DNA from: a virus
IMG/VR virus record: IMGVR_UViG_3300015024_000014
Location: 1 to 41,507 of that record
Length of the DNA: 41,507 nucleotides
Direction: 5' to 3' (one strand)
The notes beneath the pieces were generated by a model. The model did not search any database. It was not told the DNA's origin and saw only the letters and a list, made by a program, of their open reading frames with translations. The position numbers were made by a program, and so were the translations under genes. Below are positions 16,304 to 23,283 of the stretch, piece by piece. The number at the start of each line of letters is the position of its first letter. Within the stretch, counting starts at the first letter, position 1.

Positions 16304-16912
16304 GTGCCTAATGGGATTGAGTACGATCAAAGAACCGGGCAGTATAGAGGCTCCGATGGACGTTTTGTTGGACGGTCGCGTATTGAATCTTTGGTGCAGG
16401 GTGAGGTTTCCCACAATCAAAATTTAATGCGCGATCTAACAACGAAATTAATAGAGTCCGACCTAACATTACCTGAATGGCAAAATGCAATCTCGCAACA
16501 ATTAAAAGATTCCCATGTAAGGATGGGTCTGTTTGCTTCAGGTGGCAGAAATGCAATGACGCCCAAAGGTTATGATTCAATTGTTGAAAGTGTTAACGAT
16601 CAAATTGATTATTTCAATCAGTTCTCAGCAGCAATCGAAAAAGGCGAATTATCAGACGCTCAAATAATGGCAAGGGTTGGGCAGTATTCACGATCGTCTA
16701 AGACAACCTTCTACAAACTCGAACTAGAGACAAGGTTAGATAATGGCTTTCAACGGGGAAAGCGCCTGTTAGATGCTCAGTCAAACCATTGTGCAGCGTG
16801 TATTGAGCATCAGCGTCCTGAGTGGGTTGACCTATCGGACATCATTGCCCCTGGGATGCAATGTAATTGCCGGATGAATTGTAGGTGTCGTGTGATGTAT
16901 TCTAGGTTTTGA
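16304..16912 (+). CDS. MuF-like minor head protein
   Basis: This 202-residue protein starts at GTG (PNGIEYDQRTGQYRGSDGRF). The C-terminal half carries the phage Mu F / SPP1 gp7 pattern: a helix ending ETRLDNGFQRGKRLLDAQ, then CAACIEHQRPEWVDLSDI and PGMQCNCRMNCRCRV, a cluster of six cysteines likely to bind metal. The family is associated with the portal vertex and head morphogenesis. It is normally next to the portal gene but here is about 10 kb away. It is shorter than many MuF proteins and lacks any toxin extension. Confidence 0.75.
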   Translation: MPNGIEYDQRTGQYRGSDGRFVGRSRIESLVQGEVSHNQNLMRDLTTKLIESDLTLPEWQNAISQQLKDSHVRMGLFASGGRNAMTPKGYDSIVESVNDQIDYFNQFSAAIEKGELSDAQIMARVGQYSRSSKTTFYKLELETRLDNGFQRGKRLLDAQSNHCAACIEHQRPEWVDLSDIIAPGMQCNCRMNCRCRVMYSRF

Positions 16913-16951
16913 TTCCTGCTAAGATAGGGAAGTCCCTACTTTGGCTTTCAA

Positions 16952-17341
16952 GTGATAGAAAATAGCAACAAATTAGGATCTGCACTTTGCAACGCGATTG
17001 GGCTTAATCCTAAATTAGTAAAGTCTATAAGCATAAAAATCAATTGTGAGGTAGACGATATTGCAACATTGGACGTTGTGGCCTGTTGCTTTGCTGATGA
17101 GAGGACTGTTAAGCTGGTTGAGCACATGAGTTCTATGATTAATCCACTCTGTCCTCATTGCAGGGCCTCAACATACAAGCACACAGCTAAAGACGATCGC
17201 TCTCGGTATCTGTGCCGCATCCGAAAAACAAAAGGATGCGGTAAGGTTATTACGACAGGCCCTTCTAAAGTCATAGGACGGCCTAAAAGGACAGACGGGC
17301 TAACCGCTGCGGAAGTCGTCCAGAAACAGCGTGATCAATGA
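16952..17341 (+). CDS. zinc-ribbon protein, unknown role
   Basis: This 129-residue protein starts at GTG 16952. Residues 1-65 form a small helical/strand domain (LNPKLVKSISIKINCEVDDIA). Residues about 67-105 form a zinc ribbon (CPHCRASTYK ... RYLCRIRKTKGCGK) of the kind found at the N-terminus of transposases and in small regulatory proteins. It ends with a basic segment, GRPKRTDGLTAAE, typical of DNA-contacting tails. A 6-bp inverted repeat with a 2-nt gap (16925-16938) lies just upstream. DNA binding is likely; the target is unknown. Confidence 0.55.
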   Translation: MIENSNKLGSALCNAIGLNPKLVKSISIKINCEVDDIATLDVVACCFADERTVKLVEHMSSMINPLCPHCRASTYKHTAKDDRSRYLCRIRKTKGCGKVITTGPSKVIGRPKRTDGLTAAEVVQKQRDQ

Positions 17342-17439
17342 TCTCCCGAACGGAAAGAGATCGAAGTGACTAAAAGACGCGAACGATACTTGCGATCGAA
17401 AGCAATCTGTTGCAACAATTCACCTAAAGACTCACAAGA

Positions 17440-17706
17440 CTAAGCACCCTTAGGCATCCCAGCAAAAAAACCAACCCCGCCACTGATAATCACGGGTAGG
17501 GTAGCGTTAGGAGTGACCCAGCCGTTAGACATCATTTTGACGGGCACTATTTCGGCGTTAACCATCACATTCGCCTGAACTCCGGACGATCGCCCTACAA
17601 ACTGGGCAGGTATCACGGGCTTGTCACATTCGCATTTGTTGCGCTCTGCTAGCTCACTGCGTATTTTTGCCTGTCTCAGGCTAAGATTGCGCAATACATC
17701 ACTCAT
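17440..17706 (-). CDS. small beta-rich phage protein
   Basis: This 88-residue protein has an N-terminal helix (MSDVLRNLSLRQAKIRSELAE), then CECDK, then a beta domain with RSSGVQANVMVNAEIVPVKM, SNGWVTPNATLPVII and GGVGFFAGMPKGA. The layout resembles residues 33-85 of the protein at 8489, suggesting a shared small barrel. Start 17706 is preferred over 17724. It lies opposite in direction to its neighbours, with only 8 bp between its start and that of the small membrane protein. The function is unknown; a virion accessory is plausible. Confidence 0.5.
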   Translation of the reverse strand: MSDVLRNLSLRQAKIRSELAERNKCECDKPVIPAQFVGRSSGVQANVMVNAEIVPVKMMSNGWVTPNATLPVIISGGVGFFAGMPKGA

Positions 17707-17714
17707 GAAACACC

Positions 17715-17852
17715 ATGTCCCCAAACAGAAGAGATCTAGAAACCCTCTATATTCTAATTGCGATCGTCTCTCTTTTCGCTTTCCCCTATATTTTTTCAGG
17801 GGGAGAGATGACGCCCGAATACTTGCTTAAACGCTTATTTGGCGGGGAATAA
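17715..17852 (+). CDS. small single-span membrane protein
   Basis: This is a 45-residue frame: a basic/acidic N-terminus (MSPNRRDLET), then a hydrophobic span LYILIAIVSLFAFPYIF, then a charged C-terminus with LLKRLFGGE. The stop codon lies inside the GGGAATAATA motif. A short protein with one span in a phage could be a holin, spanin-like or superinfection-exclusion protein. No lysis genes were otherwise recognised in this window, which makes it a candidate. It lacks a clear ribosome site and its start is 8 bp from a divergent gene, so confidence is moderate. Confidence 0.45.
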   Translation: MSPNRRDLETLYILIAIVSLFAFPYIFSGGEMTPEYLLKRLFGGE

Positions 17853-17854
17853 TA
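17845..17854 (+). promoter_or_regulatory. late promoter motif in GGCGGGGAATAATA context
   Basis: An exact GGGAATAATA lies within GGCGGGGAATAATA. It is followed by AAGGACTGAGATCGG and, 28 nt on, a 9-bp HIP1-type hairpin. The same context recurs at 24639. The distance to ATG 17936 is 81 nt, longer than for most copies, so this transcript has a structured leader. Confidence 0.65.
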
Positions 17855-17882
17855 AAGGACTGAGATCGGGACATTTCGGTAG

Positions 17883-17918
17883 TGCGATCGCATGTTCTTG
17901 AAGGTTCCCGCGATCGCA
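17883..17918 (+). other. leader hairpin built on HIP1 sequence
   Basis: TGCGATCGC (17883-17891) pairs with GCGATCGCA (17910-17918) around an 18-nt loop, followed by TTTAAAA. It sits between the late promoter motif and the ATG at 17936. The short T-run makes it a weak terminator. An attenuator or an mRNA-stabilising hairpin are both possible. Confidence 0.5.
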
Positions 17919-17935
17919 TTTAAAACCCGATACCA

Positions 17936-18466
17936 ATGCAAAAACTTCCCCTAATCCTTGTCTACAATTCCCTTCAGGTCAGAATCACCAAGTTTAGGGA
18001 TGATGACCAGCAGCGTAAAATGGTCTCATTTGAACCCACGGGAAACGTAAAATACTCCATTAATGGAACCCCGATTGATGCAGGAATTCAGTATGAAGAG
18101 CATCGGATTTGGACGTTTGAAGCGGTCAGTTTGACTCGTGACGAGAAGGAAATGCTTGAATTAATATCGCTCTCACAAGGACGGGCCAGACGTCTATGGG
18201 CCAGTCCTAACAATAACTACGCAATACGATTACATGATTGGATTACGCCATATACTGACATCGGCACCACTCGAACCCGCGCGATCGCTCTTGACGGTGT
18301 GACGGTTGGGACTGTTGATCCGGTCGGTGTGACGGCTGGGTTATCCTATCCGTCACAGTGGGATGTAAGGTTTGAGGGTGTGCCAGAGATTGAGAATGCA
18401 CACACTAATGGAACCTCTTACAACGCGAAAATCAAACTCATTGAATTAAAGCGGGTTTTACCATGA
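17936..18466 (+). CDS. putative tail protein
   Basis: This 176-residue protein begins MQKLPLILVYNSLQVRITKF and is mainly beta (FEPTGNVKYSINGTPIDAG, WASPNNNYAIRLHDWITPY, PSQWDVRFEGVPEIEN). It has its own late promoter with a structured leader and overlaps the next gene by an ATGA junction. Size, composition and company suggest a minor tail or distal tail component. No family is recognised with certainty. Confidence 0.45.
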   Translation: MQKLPLILVYNSLQVRITKFRDDDQQRKMVSFEPTGNVKYSINGTPIDAGIQYEEHRIWTFEAVSLTRDEKEMLELISLSQGRARRLWASPNNNYAIRLHDWITPYTDIGTTRTRAIALDGVTVGTVDPVGVTAGLSYPSQWDVRFEGVPEIENAHTNGTSYNAKIKLIELKRVLP

Positions 18467-18879
18467 TCGATCTACCGATGCCCGTTGATGCATTTTTTCA
18501 GACGATGCCAGTGCTCACTCTCGAAGTGTCCGGCAAAAAACAAGAGTGCGATCGCCTTTACCTTTTGCTTACTACGTCCGTACTAGAGGAGCTAGATCGG
18601 CTAAAAGATCAGACCCTTCCCTATGACCTAAACGCTATTTTCCTGACGGTTTTACCTGCCATTCAAGCGCTGGCGCACATCGAAACATTCAACGGGCGAT
18701 CGTTTTTAGCGCTTGATATGGCCCGGTCATCCGCTAACAATGGCGATGGCAAGGAATGCTTTTATAACATCCTAGAAGCCCGGTATTGGACACAGCTAAG
18801 CATTGGCATTGAGGGCATCCCTATTTCTGCAACACCGAGTATTCCACTTGGTAGGGTTGGCCCGCTAATCGCAGCGTAG
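18463..18879 (+). CDS. hypothetical protein
   Basis: This 138-residue protein begins MIDLPMPVDAFFQTMPVLTLEVSGKK, followed by a helical middle (TSVLEELDRLKDQTLPYDL, FLTVLPAIQALAHIE) and a C-terminal IGIEGIPISATPSIPLGRVG. The ATGA junction with the preceding gene implies coupling. Its last 59 bp overlap the 3' end of the opposite-strand gene at 18821-19246. I do not recognise the family. Location suggests a tail-associated role. Confidence 0.45.
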   Translation: MIDLPMPVDAFFQTMPVLTLEVSGKKQECDRLYLLLTTSVLEELDRLKDQTLPYDLNAIFLTVLPAIQALAHIETFNGRSFLALDMARSSANNGDGKECFYNILEARYWTQLSIGIEGIPISATPSIPLGRVGPLIAA

Positions 18880-19246
18880 TTTGAGGTTCAATGTTAAGCA
18901 TTACGATCGTCCCGACTGCCCCAGTTGCAGCACCATCAGCAATTAAAAATGCGGTTTGAAATTGTAAGCTTCCACCAACGGGCGTCCATGAAATTGTCTG
19001 AGTTGGAATCATCGCAGTCTTTGCAGCATTATCATAAATGCTTGGCCCGGTGAATGTGATGGACTTGCGGGAATAACCATTAGTGCCGATCGGTAACTCA
19101 GCAGTGAAGAAATCAGCAGCGGGAGATGAATCAGTTAACGTTGACGAAGCAGCTAGACAAAAGAAATATTTGGTGGAATCAGGGGCAGTGGCACCTAATA
19201 ACATCACGCTGATTTCTCGCTGAATCCATGTGCTGTGAAATGGCAT
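18821..19246 (-). CDS. probable virion accessory protein
   Basis: This 141-residue protein begins MPFHSTWIQREISVMLLGATA and is rich in small and beta-forming residues (FTAELPIGTNGYSRKSITFTG, ISWTPVGGSLQFQTAFLIAD). That is typical of decoration or fibre-like phage proteins. It has its own minus-strand GGGAATAATA copy 28 nt upstream and no Shine-Dalgarno site, placing it in the late set despite its direction. It converges on and overlaps the preceding gene by 59 bp, so the two transcripts are complementary at their ends. Confidence 0.5.
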   Translation of the reverse strand: MPFHSTWIQREISVMLLGATAPDSTKYFFCLAASSTLTDSSPAADFFTAELPIGTNGYSRKSITFTGPSIYDNAAKTAMIPTQTISWTPVGGSLQFQTAFLIADGAATGAVGTIVMLNIEPQTTLRLAGQPYQVEYSVLQK

Positions 19247-19274
19247 ATTTATATTGAGGGAGGTTTTCTCTTTC

Positions 19275-19284
19275 TATTATTCCC
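19275..19284 (-). promoter_or_regulatory. late promoter motif, minus strand
   Basis: Read on the minus strand this is an exact GGGAATAATA, 28 nt before the ATG at 19246. It shows that the motif follows gene direction rather than a fixed strand. Confidence 0.7.
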
Positions 19285-19335
19285 GATTTCTGGTTATACT
19301 AGGATTTAAATTAATTGCATTTCGCAGAAACTAAG

Positions 19336-19887
19336 ATGGTCAATTCATGGGAATTTAATAAAGATTTAGATACCGCAAAAAGTTTCCAAGGATTTACCTG
19401 TTATAGAGACTTAGGATCAACGCGATCGCTTTTAACAGCCTCTGAAGTTTACTGCGGGCGGAAATCAGGCGGGAAGAAGGCGGCAGGCTTTTTTGAGCGC
19501 TGGTCAAATGCTGGTCATTGGGTCGATCGTGCATTGGCGTTCGACGTCGAAAACGATCGCACTCGCCTTGATGATTTATCGATTGAAGGTCGAATAAAGC
19601 ATGAGCAGCGTTTGGAAGAAGTGCGATCGGTTGCTGAAGCGATCGCATTGGCTAGACTTCAAACATCCCTGCGATCGGCCCTGCTCGTTCGGGATACTAT
19701 CTCGTCACTCCAAGATGAATGTAAAACTGGCAATCGTTTTGTAATGAATGACGCGCAATCGGCTCGGCTGTTGCTGCTAGTGTCTATCCAAAACAAAGAT
19801 GCATCGACTATTGAAGCATCTTTAAAACTTGCTGATGAAGCGTTAGGGATTCAACTATTGCAAGATAAAATGAGCGGGAATGCTTAG
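19336..19887 (+). CDS. terminase small subunit
   Basis: The product has 183 residues from ATG 19336; TTG 19315 is a longer option. Residues about 1-75 carry a pattern common in phage small terminases and their relatives: FTCYRDLGSTRSLLTASEVY, then WSNAGHWVDRALAFD. The rest is helical, as expected for the oligomerisation region. Small terminases recognise viral DNA and recruit the large subunit. The partner gene starts 4.9 kb further on, separated by a methyltransferase module and the early genes. A weak host-type -10 (TATACT, 19295-19300) lies upstream. The stop overlaps the methyltransferase stop by 4 bp. Confidence 0.6.
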   Translation: MVNSWEFNKDLDTAKSFQGFTCYRDLGSTRSLLTASEVYCGRKSGGKKAAGFFERWSNAGHWVDRALAFDVENDRTRLDDLSIEGRIKHEQRLEEVRSVAEAIALARLQTSLRSALLVRDTISSLQDECKTGNRFVMNDAQSARLLLLVSIQNKDASTIEASLKLADEALGIQLLQDKMSGNA

Positions 19888-20876
19888 GATAGCCATTGTT
19901 CAATAACAGCTCTTGCCACGGCTTCAGTCATTTTAGGAGGGACGCTCATCCCGATCATGTATTTGCCTATTTTGTCAGTTTTTGCTTTGTAATCGTCAGG
20001 AAATGATCCGAGTCTTATATACTCTTGGAAAGACCAAGCTCTCTTAAAACTTACACGATCGAGTGAGATAAGATCAAAACTATTGTTAGTTGCTGTCAAT
20101 GTTGGGCTTGGCTGGGAATGAACGGCATGTATTGGGAGGCGGAAGGCCAATACATGCCGTTCATTCCCAGCCGTGACAAGATAAAGATCTTTCAATGATC
20201 CACATAGATCCTCAACTGCTTCCCCAGCACTAATCCAACGATGTTGAGGATTCAACATAAGCTTAGGACGATCGATGTCATCACGAAGCGCACAGAAGAA
20301 CACCCGTTCACGCTTTTGTGGTACTCCGCAATCAGCAGCATTAACTAAGAATAACTGAGGACAATAACCGATCGCTTTATACCTGTCAAAAATCATTTTC
20401 ACATAACCTTTCGCATTCCCTTGAATCATACCTTTGACATTTTCAGCAATCGAGACTTTGGGCCGTAATCGATCGACTAGGTTTAAATAATCAAAAAACA
20501 GATCATCTAGAACCTGCTCAGATTGCCCTTCTCTAAAGTGCTTTTTCTTGCCCCAATCCTTTTCTCTATTGCCTGCCATGCTGAAGCTAGAGCAAGGCGG
20601 CGAACCATCTAAAATGTCTAAATCAAATAATTCAGCAGGTAATTCTTTAGTAATCAAATCCTTAATTGGGCATAGGAAATAATGCTTAGGGTTTAGGTTG
20701 AGTTTGTAGTGATATGCCATTTCATGGTCTATATCATTAGCTGCGACGATCGTACATCCTGCTCGTTTATAGCCTAAAGAAGACCCACCTCCACAAGCAA
20801 ACGTAGACATGACGTTAAGCCCATTCTTTGGCACTGATGCTAAGTCTGACAGGTTCCATGCACAACTATTTGTCAT
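19884..20876 (-). CDS. C5 cytosine DNA methyltransferase
   Basis: The product has 330 residues from ATG 20876, which overlaps the ParB-like gene by 11 bp. Motifs in order: FACGGGSSLGY (residues 26-36, SAM binding, motif I), IVAANDID (motif II), DGSPPCSSFS (about 90-99, motif IV with catalytic Cys 95), ENVKGM (145-150, motif VI), QKRERVFF (187-194, motif VIII) and QPSPTLTATNN after a very short recognition region. It adds a methyl group to carbon 5 of cytosine in an unknown site. No cognate endonuclease is visible, so self-protection or gene control are likelier than restriction-modification. A 26-bp inverted repeat lies in-frame within codons about 236-255. Confidence 0.92.
   Translation of the reverse strand: MTNSCAWNLSDLASVPKNGLNVMSTFACGGGSSLGYKRAGCTIVAANDIDHEMAYHYKLNLNPKHYFLCPIKDLITKELPAELFDLDILDGSPPCSSFSMAGNREKDWGKKKHFREGQSEQVLDDLFFDYLNLVDRLRPKVSIAENVKGMIQGNAKGYVKMIFDRYKAIGYCPQLFLVNAADCGVPQKRERVFFCALRDDIDRPKLMLNPQHRWISAGEAVEDLCGSLKDLYLVTAGNERHVLAFRLPIHAVHSQPSPTLTATNNSFDLISLDRVSFKRAWSFQEYIRLGSFPDDYKAKTDKIGKYMIGMSVPPKMTEAVARAVIEQWLS
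20110..20172. repeat. perfect 26-bp inverted repeat inside methyltransferase gene
   Basis: Positions 20110-20135 are the exact reverse complement of 20147-20172, with an 11-nt spacer. It falls in the methyltransferase coding region just before motif IX and keeps the frame. The arms encode AGNERHVL and PIHAVHSQ. No second copy was seen in this window. It may be an inserted palindromic element or a transcript hairpin. Confidence 0.8.
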
Positions 20877-21426
20877 TGTATCGGAACCCGCACTTAGGAC
20901 AGTTATGCTCAAACTCATAAGCGTCTGGGTCAATCTCTTTCGTAGAAGAATCCATTAAGTCATCGCTTGAACCATCATCATTCCAGTCCATTGCGCTTGA
21001 ATTAATCAGATCTGATAATTCAGATTCCTGATAGGGTAAGCCCACCATTAAATCTTCAATGTCCTGATTCTCGCTTAGTTCTGCCAGCAATGCCGATAAC
21101 TGAATTTTGTCAGCCGTTGCGCGTGTCTCGTCCATCACAATTGTAACTTTCTTCGCTTGGTCATCGGTTAGACCATGCAGGACGATCGCATAAACATCCT
21201 CATCAGGCTTAAAAGTTCGATGCCGCCCTTCCCCATCTAATATCTGATACTCGCCCTCAATGTCAGGATGCGGTCTACAGACAACATCTTGAATCTGGCT
21301 AAACTCTCCTATTGATTCACCGATCGCCTGCTGTAGACGGTCTGGCTTGTTAGCATAGGGGTTCCATGGATTCGGGTGCAGTTGCCGAGCTTTTAGTAAT
21401 ACCGATCGATCTATTTTTCTATTCAC
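20866..21426 (-). CDS. ParB-like nuclease-domain protein with zinc knuckle
   Basis: The product has 186 residues. Residues about 10-100 are a ParB/sulfiredoxin-like domain: LHPNPWNPYANKPDRLQQAI, then IQDVVCRPHP and ILDGEGRHRTF, where DGEGRHR replaces the usual GERRxRA motif. The acidic C-terminal part ends with HNCPKCGFRYN, half of a zinc ribbon. In phages this domain is often encoded with DNA methyltransferases, as here, where the two genes overlap by 11 bp. It may load or regulate the methyltransferase or act as a nuclease; the sequence does not decide. Its start overlaps the preceding gene by 8 bp. Confidence 0.75.
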   Translation of the reverse strand: MNRKIDRSVLLKARQLHPNPWNPYANKPDRLQQAIGESIGEFSQIQDVVCRPHPDIEGEYQILDGEGRHRTFKPDEDVYAIVLHGLTDDQAKKVTIVMDETRATADKIQLSALLAELSENQDIEDLMVGLPYQESELSDLINSSAMDWNDDGSSDDLMDSSTKEIDPDAYEFEHNCPKCGFRYNDK

Positions 21427-21730
21427 TCAAGACTCCAAACATAAACTTAGAATTAGAAATGGACTTACCCTGCGCATCGTTAGCGATGCAACGGACGATC
21501 GACAGCACAGCGTCAAGAGCCGAGTCCACATCGTCCCACACTGCTGCGTACTGTAACGCCTCAACACCGCGATCGATGACGTCATGGCACGAAGCTCCAG
21601 CGATCGCCTTTAGGTCTGTCCTAAGCAATTCACAAGCAGCCCAGACATTATGATTGCAGTCGTCGGCCATTGCCGCCCGCGCATCTCGGCATAGCTCTTT
21701 AATTTGAACATCGATCGATTTATTGCTCAC
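21419..21730 (-). CDS. hypothetical helical protein
   Basis: This 103-residue helical protein begins MSNKSIDVQIKELCRDARAAM and is rich in Ala, Asp and Cys. It is the first gene of the leftward operon with the ParB-like and methyltransferase genes, and overlaps the next start by 8 bp. GAGGTGAT precedes ATG 21730 by about 7 nt, a fair ribosome site. It is not recognised. Possible -10 TAAAAT lies about 25-30 nt upstream with no good -35. Confidence 0.55.
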   Translation of the reverse strand: MSNKSIDVQIKELCRDARAAMADDCNHNVWAACELLRTDLKAIAGASCHDVIDRGVEALQYAAVWDDVDSALDAVLSIVRCIANDAQGKSISNSKFMFGVLSE

Positions 21731-22085
21731 AGATCACCTCTTGATTCTCCCTACTATTTTACAGTCATTACGATCGCCCGCCGCTTTTATTCCGCCGTAC
21801 TTGTACTATCTCAGACCCTCGATCGTCTTTTTTATATTATTAGAGAGCAGATCTTTTTTTGAACAGCTATAAACCACACACAGCAAGGCGATCGGCGTTT
21901 TGAGTGGTTAACTCCAGCTCTACATTTTTTGCCCCTCTCGTCTGTAGTACACTTTCACCTTGTTTCTGCCTTTAAAACGCCTGAAACCATTGCACAGTAT
22001 AGCATACAGCCGATCGCACTTCCATAGTCGGCAAAACAGCACTAAAACACGTCTAAAAATTTGCACTAAAAATTGAACCTTCTTT
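21731..22085. other. AT-rich intergenic region
   Basis: This gap of about 355 bp separates the leftward methyltransferase operon from the rightward early region. It holds several T-runs (for example 21827-21834 and 21854-21861), a weak AACCAC/GTGGTT stem and a degenerate CGGAATAAAA (minus strand, 21785-21794). I see no convincing gene or RNA. Confidence 0.4.
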
Positions 22086-22265
22086 ATGGCTAAAAAAAAG
22101 AGAAACAAAATCAACACTCTTAAAGCATTCTTTTTGGGAAATATTCGATTTTGGTGTTTTCGTTGGATGTCTCCGTGTGTGAATTTAGAGATTGTTGGCC
22201 AGACAGTCTCAAGGCCAGTGCCGATCGTCCCCTTGCTAGTGGATTCTTTCAGCGGTTTTGTTTAA
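22086..22265 (+). CDS. possible small basic protein
   Basis: A 59-codon frame begins MAKKKRNKINTLKAFFLGNI and continues with an aromatic stretch (FWCFRWM) and a hydrophobic end (VPIVPLLVDSFSGFV). There is no clear ribosome site and no overlap with a neighbour. It is the only plausible frame in a 900-bp region otherwise empty before the first early promoter. I cannot assign a function and it could be chance. Confidence 0.3.
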   Translation: MAKKKRNKINTLKAFFLGNIRFWCFRWMSPCVNLEIVGQTVSRPVPIVPLLVDSFSGFV

Positions 22266-22555
22266 TCTTTTCAAAACAGGCATTTCTCCTGAAATTGGTC
22301 TGACAGCGCAGGGGGGATTAGTCCTCGCCTCGGTGTTGCCCCACTGTTGTTGGATACTTTGTAAGTAGTGCCCCGTGGTCCCCGATTTCATTGTCCGTAT
22401 CTTCAAGCTGTTAACCAGGACTGTCATTTAAGAGCATTGTCTGGACACTACGTTTGCTTGGTCACGTTGTGGGTATCTCTCCACTCCCGTATTATCGCAC
22501 AAAGCCGATCGAAATACCAGCGATCGATCGCCTTGAGTTGGTTTTGCCCAGTTAC
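22266..22555. other. non-coding stretch before early region
   Basis: This stretch of about 290 bp has no supported gene. It carries several GC-rich runs and, at about 22509-22530, a segment that recurs almost unchanged at about 23236-23257 ahead of the second early promoter (GAAATACCAGCGATCGATCG). No tRNA or riboswitch fold was recognised. Confidence 0.4.
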
Positions 22556-22584
22556 TTGACACGCTTATTCTTATCACTTATGAT
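22556..22584 (+). promoter_or_regulatory. early sigma70-type promoter, copy 1
   Basis: TTGACA (22556-22561), 17-bp spacer, TATGAT (22579-22584). The spacer CGCTTATTCTTATCACT is identical to copy 3 at 23900. The leader ends CCGGAGAAAACGACCATG, again the same as copy 3. A close match to host consensus suggests transcription by unmodified host polymerase early in infection. Confidence 0.85.
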
Positions 22585-22626
22585 TAGATTGTTGAAACAA
22601 ACGCAACCAATCCGGAGAAAACGACC

Positions 22627-22812
22627 ATGAAAGAAGCACTTAAATTCATCGCTCAAAACTACCCTAAAGTTGAACTTTTTTACTCGACAGGCGGCACGAT
22701 CGAAAGAAAACACTTAATGATTACGCAGGATCCCTACGAAGTTCGAGTCTGGTTTTACCCTGAAGGCAATGGATACCTCAAGCCTGCGAAACTTGAAACT
22801 TTTCAAAAATAA
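22627..22812 (+). CDS. small early protein
   Basis: This 61-residue protein begins MKEALKFIAQNYPKVELFYS. Strong ribosome site GGAGA lies 8-12 nt before the ATG, behind the early promoter. It has a short alpha/beta pattern with basic residues (ERKHLM, YLKPAKLETFQK). No family is recognised. Small, well-translated early proteins in phages often bind and redirect host proteins; here that is only inference from position. Confidence 0.6.
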   Translation: MKEALKFIAQNYPKVELFYSTGGTIERKHLMITQDPYEVRVWFYPEGNGYLKPAKLETFQK

Positions 22813-22876
22813 AGACAATTTCCCGATCGCACCTGGTATCGCGGAGTGGTGCCCGTAACTTTTAAGAGAGCCAATC

Positions 22877-23182
22877 GTGAACTATTTTTATTTAAAATGG
22901 AACGACAGTGTTTTTCACGTTTATTGCTCAAAAATGTGCGTGGCTGATATCGAACTTGCGCTAAGGCTAAAAAATCAACGATCGTTGTTGAGTTATGAAG
23001 AGCCAGCGCATCCCATATACATGATGGGCACTTTGCAGTACATAAATGGGCAGTATCTAGCAAAGAAAAATAAAAGCTTAGGCCAGTTAGAGTCCTGGGG
23101 GATCTATGACTGCGAAAAATTTCTAGAGATTGTCCCAACGATCGAGTCGGTTGTAGATCTTAGCCCAACACGATCGAACTAA
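22877..23182 (+). CDS. hypothetical early protein
   Basis: This 101-residue protein starts at GTG 22877 (NYFYLKWNDSVFHVYCSK), with AGAGAG upstream. It is aromatic-rich at the N-terminus (KWNDSVFHVYCSKMCVADIELAL) and helical later. Two cysteines lie near residues 18-22. It is not recognised. It is followed directly by a terminator hairpin whose stem can also pair with the last codons of this gene. It is part of the first early unit. Confidence 0.5.
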   Translation: MNYFYLKWNDSVFHVYCSKMCVADIELALRLKNQRSLLSYEEPAHPIYMMGTLQYINGQYLAKKNKSLGQLESWGIYDCEKFLEIVPTIESVVDLSPTRSN

Positions 23183-23185
23183 CAG

Positions 23186-23219
23186 GAAAGCCCGATCGTG
23201 TTGGTTCGATCGGGCTTTC
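23186..23219 (+). terminator. terminator-like hairpin ending first early unit
   Basis: A perfect 13-bp stem (23186-23198 with 23207-23219) surrounds an 8-nt loop, followed by a weak T-run. An alternative 12-bp stem (23165-23176 with 23193-23204) uses part of the same sequence and would disrupt it. Confidence 0.6.
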
Positions 23220-23283
23220 ACATGGGACGCCAGATATCGAAATACCAGCGATCGATCGCCCTAAATTAGATTCACCCGATTGC

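Noticed and set aside
21785-21794. CGGAATAAAA on the minus strand ahead of the methyltransferase operon
   Set aside because: Two mismatches, including one in the invariant GGG; 54 nt from the start codon. Not counted with the late motif.
22236-22427. 63-codon minus-strand frame in the region before the early promoters
   Set aside because: No ribosome site, no family features, and competing open frames on the other strand of similar quality.
22266-22555. Possible tRNA or structured RNA in the GC-rich gap
   Set aside because: No acceptor stem, anticodon arm or T-loop arrangement could be assembled by eye.
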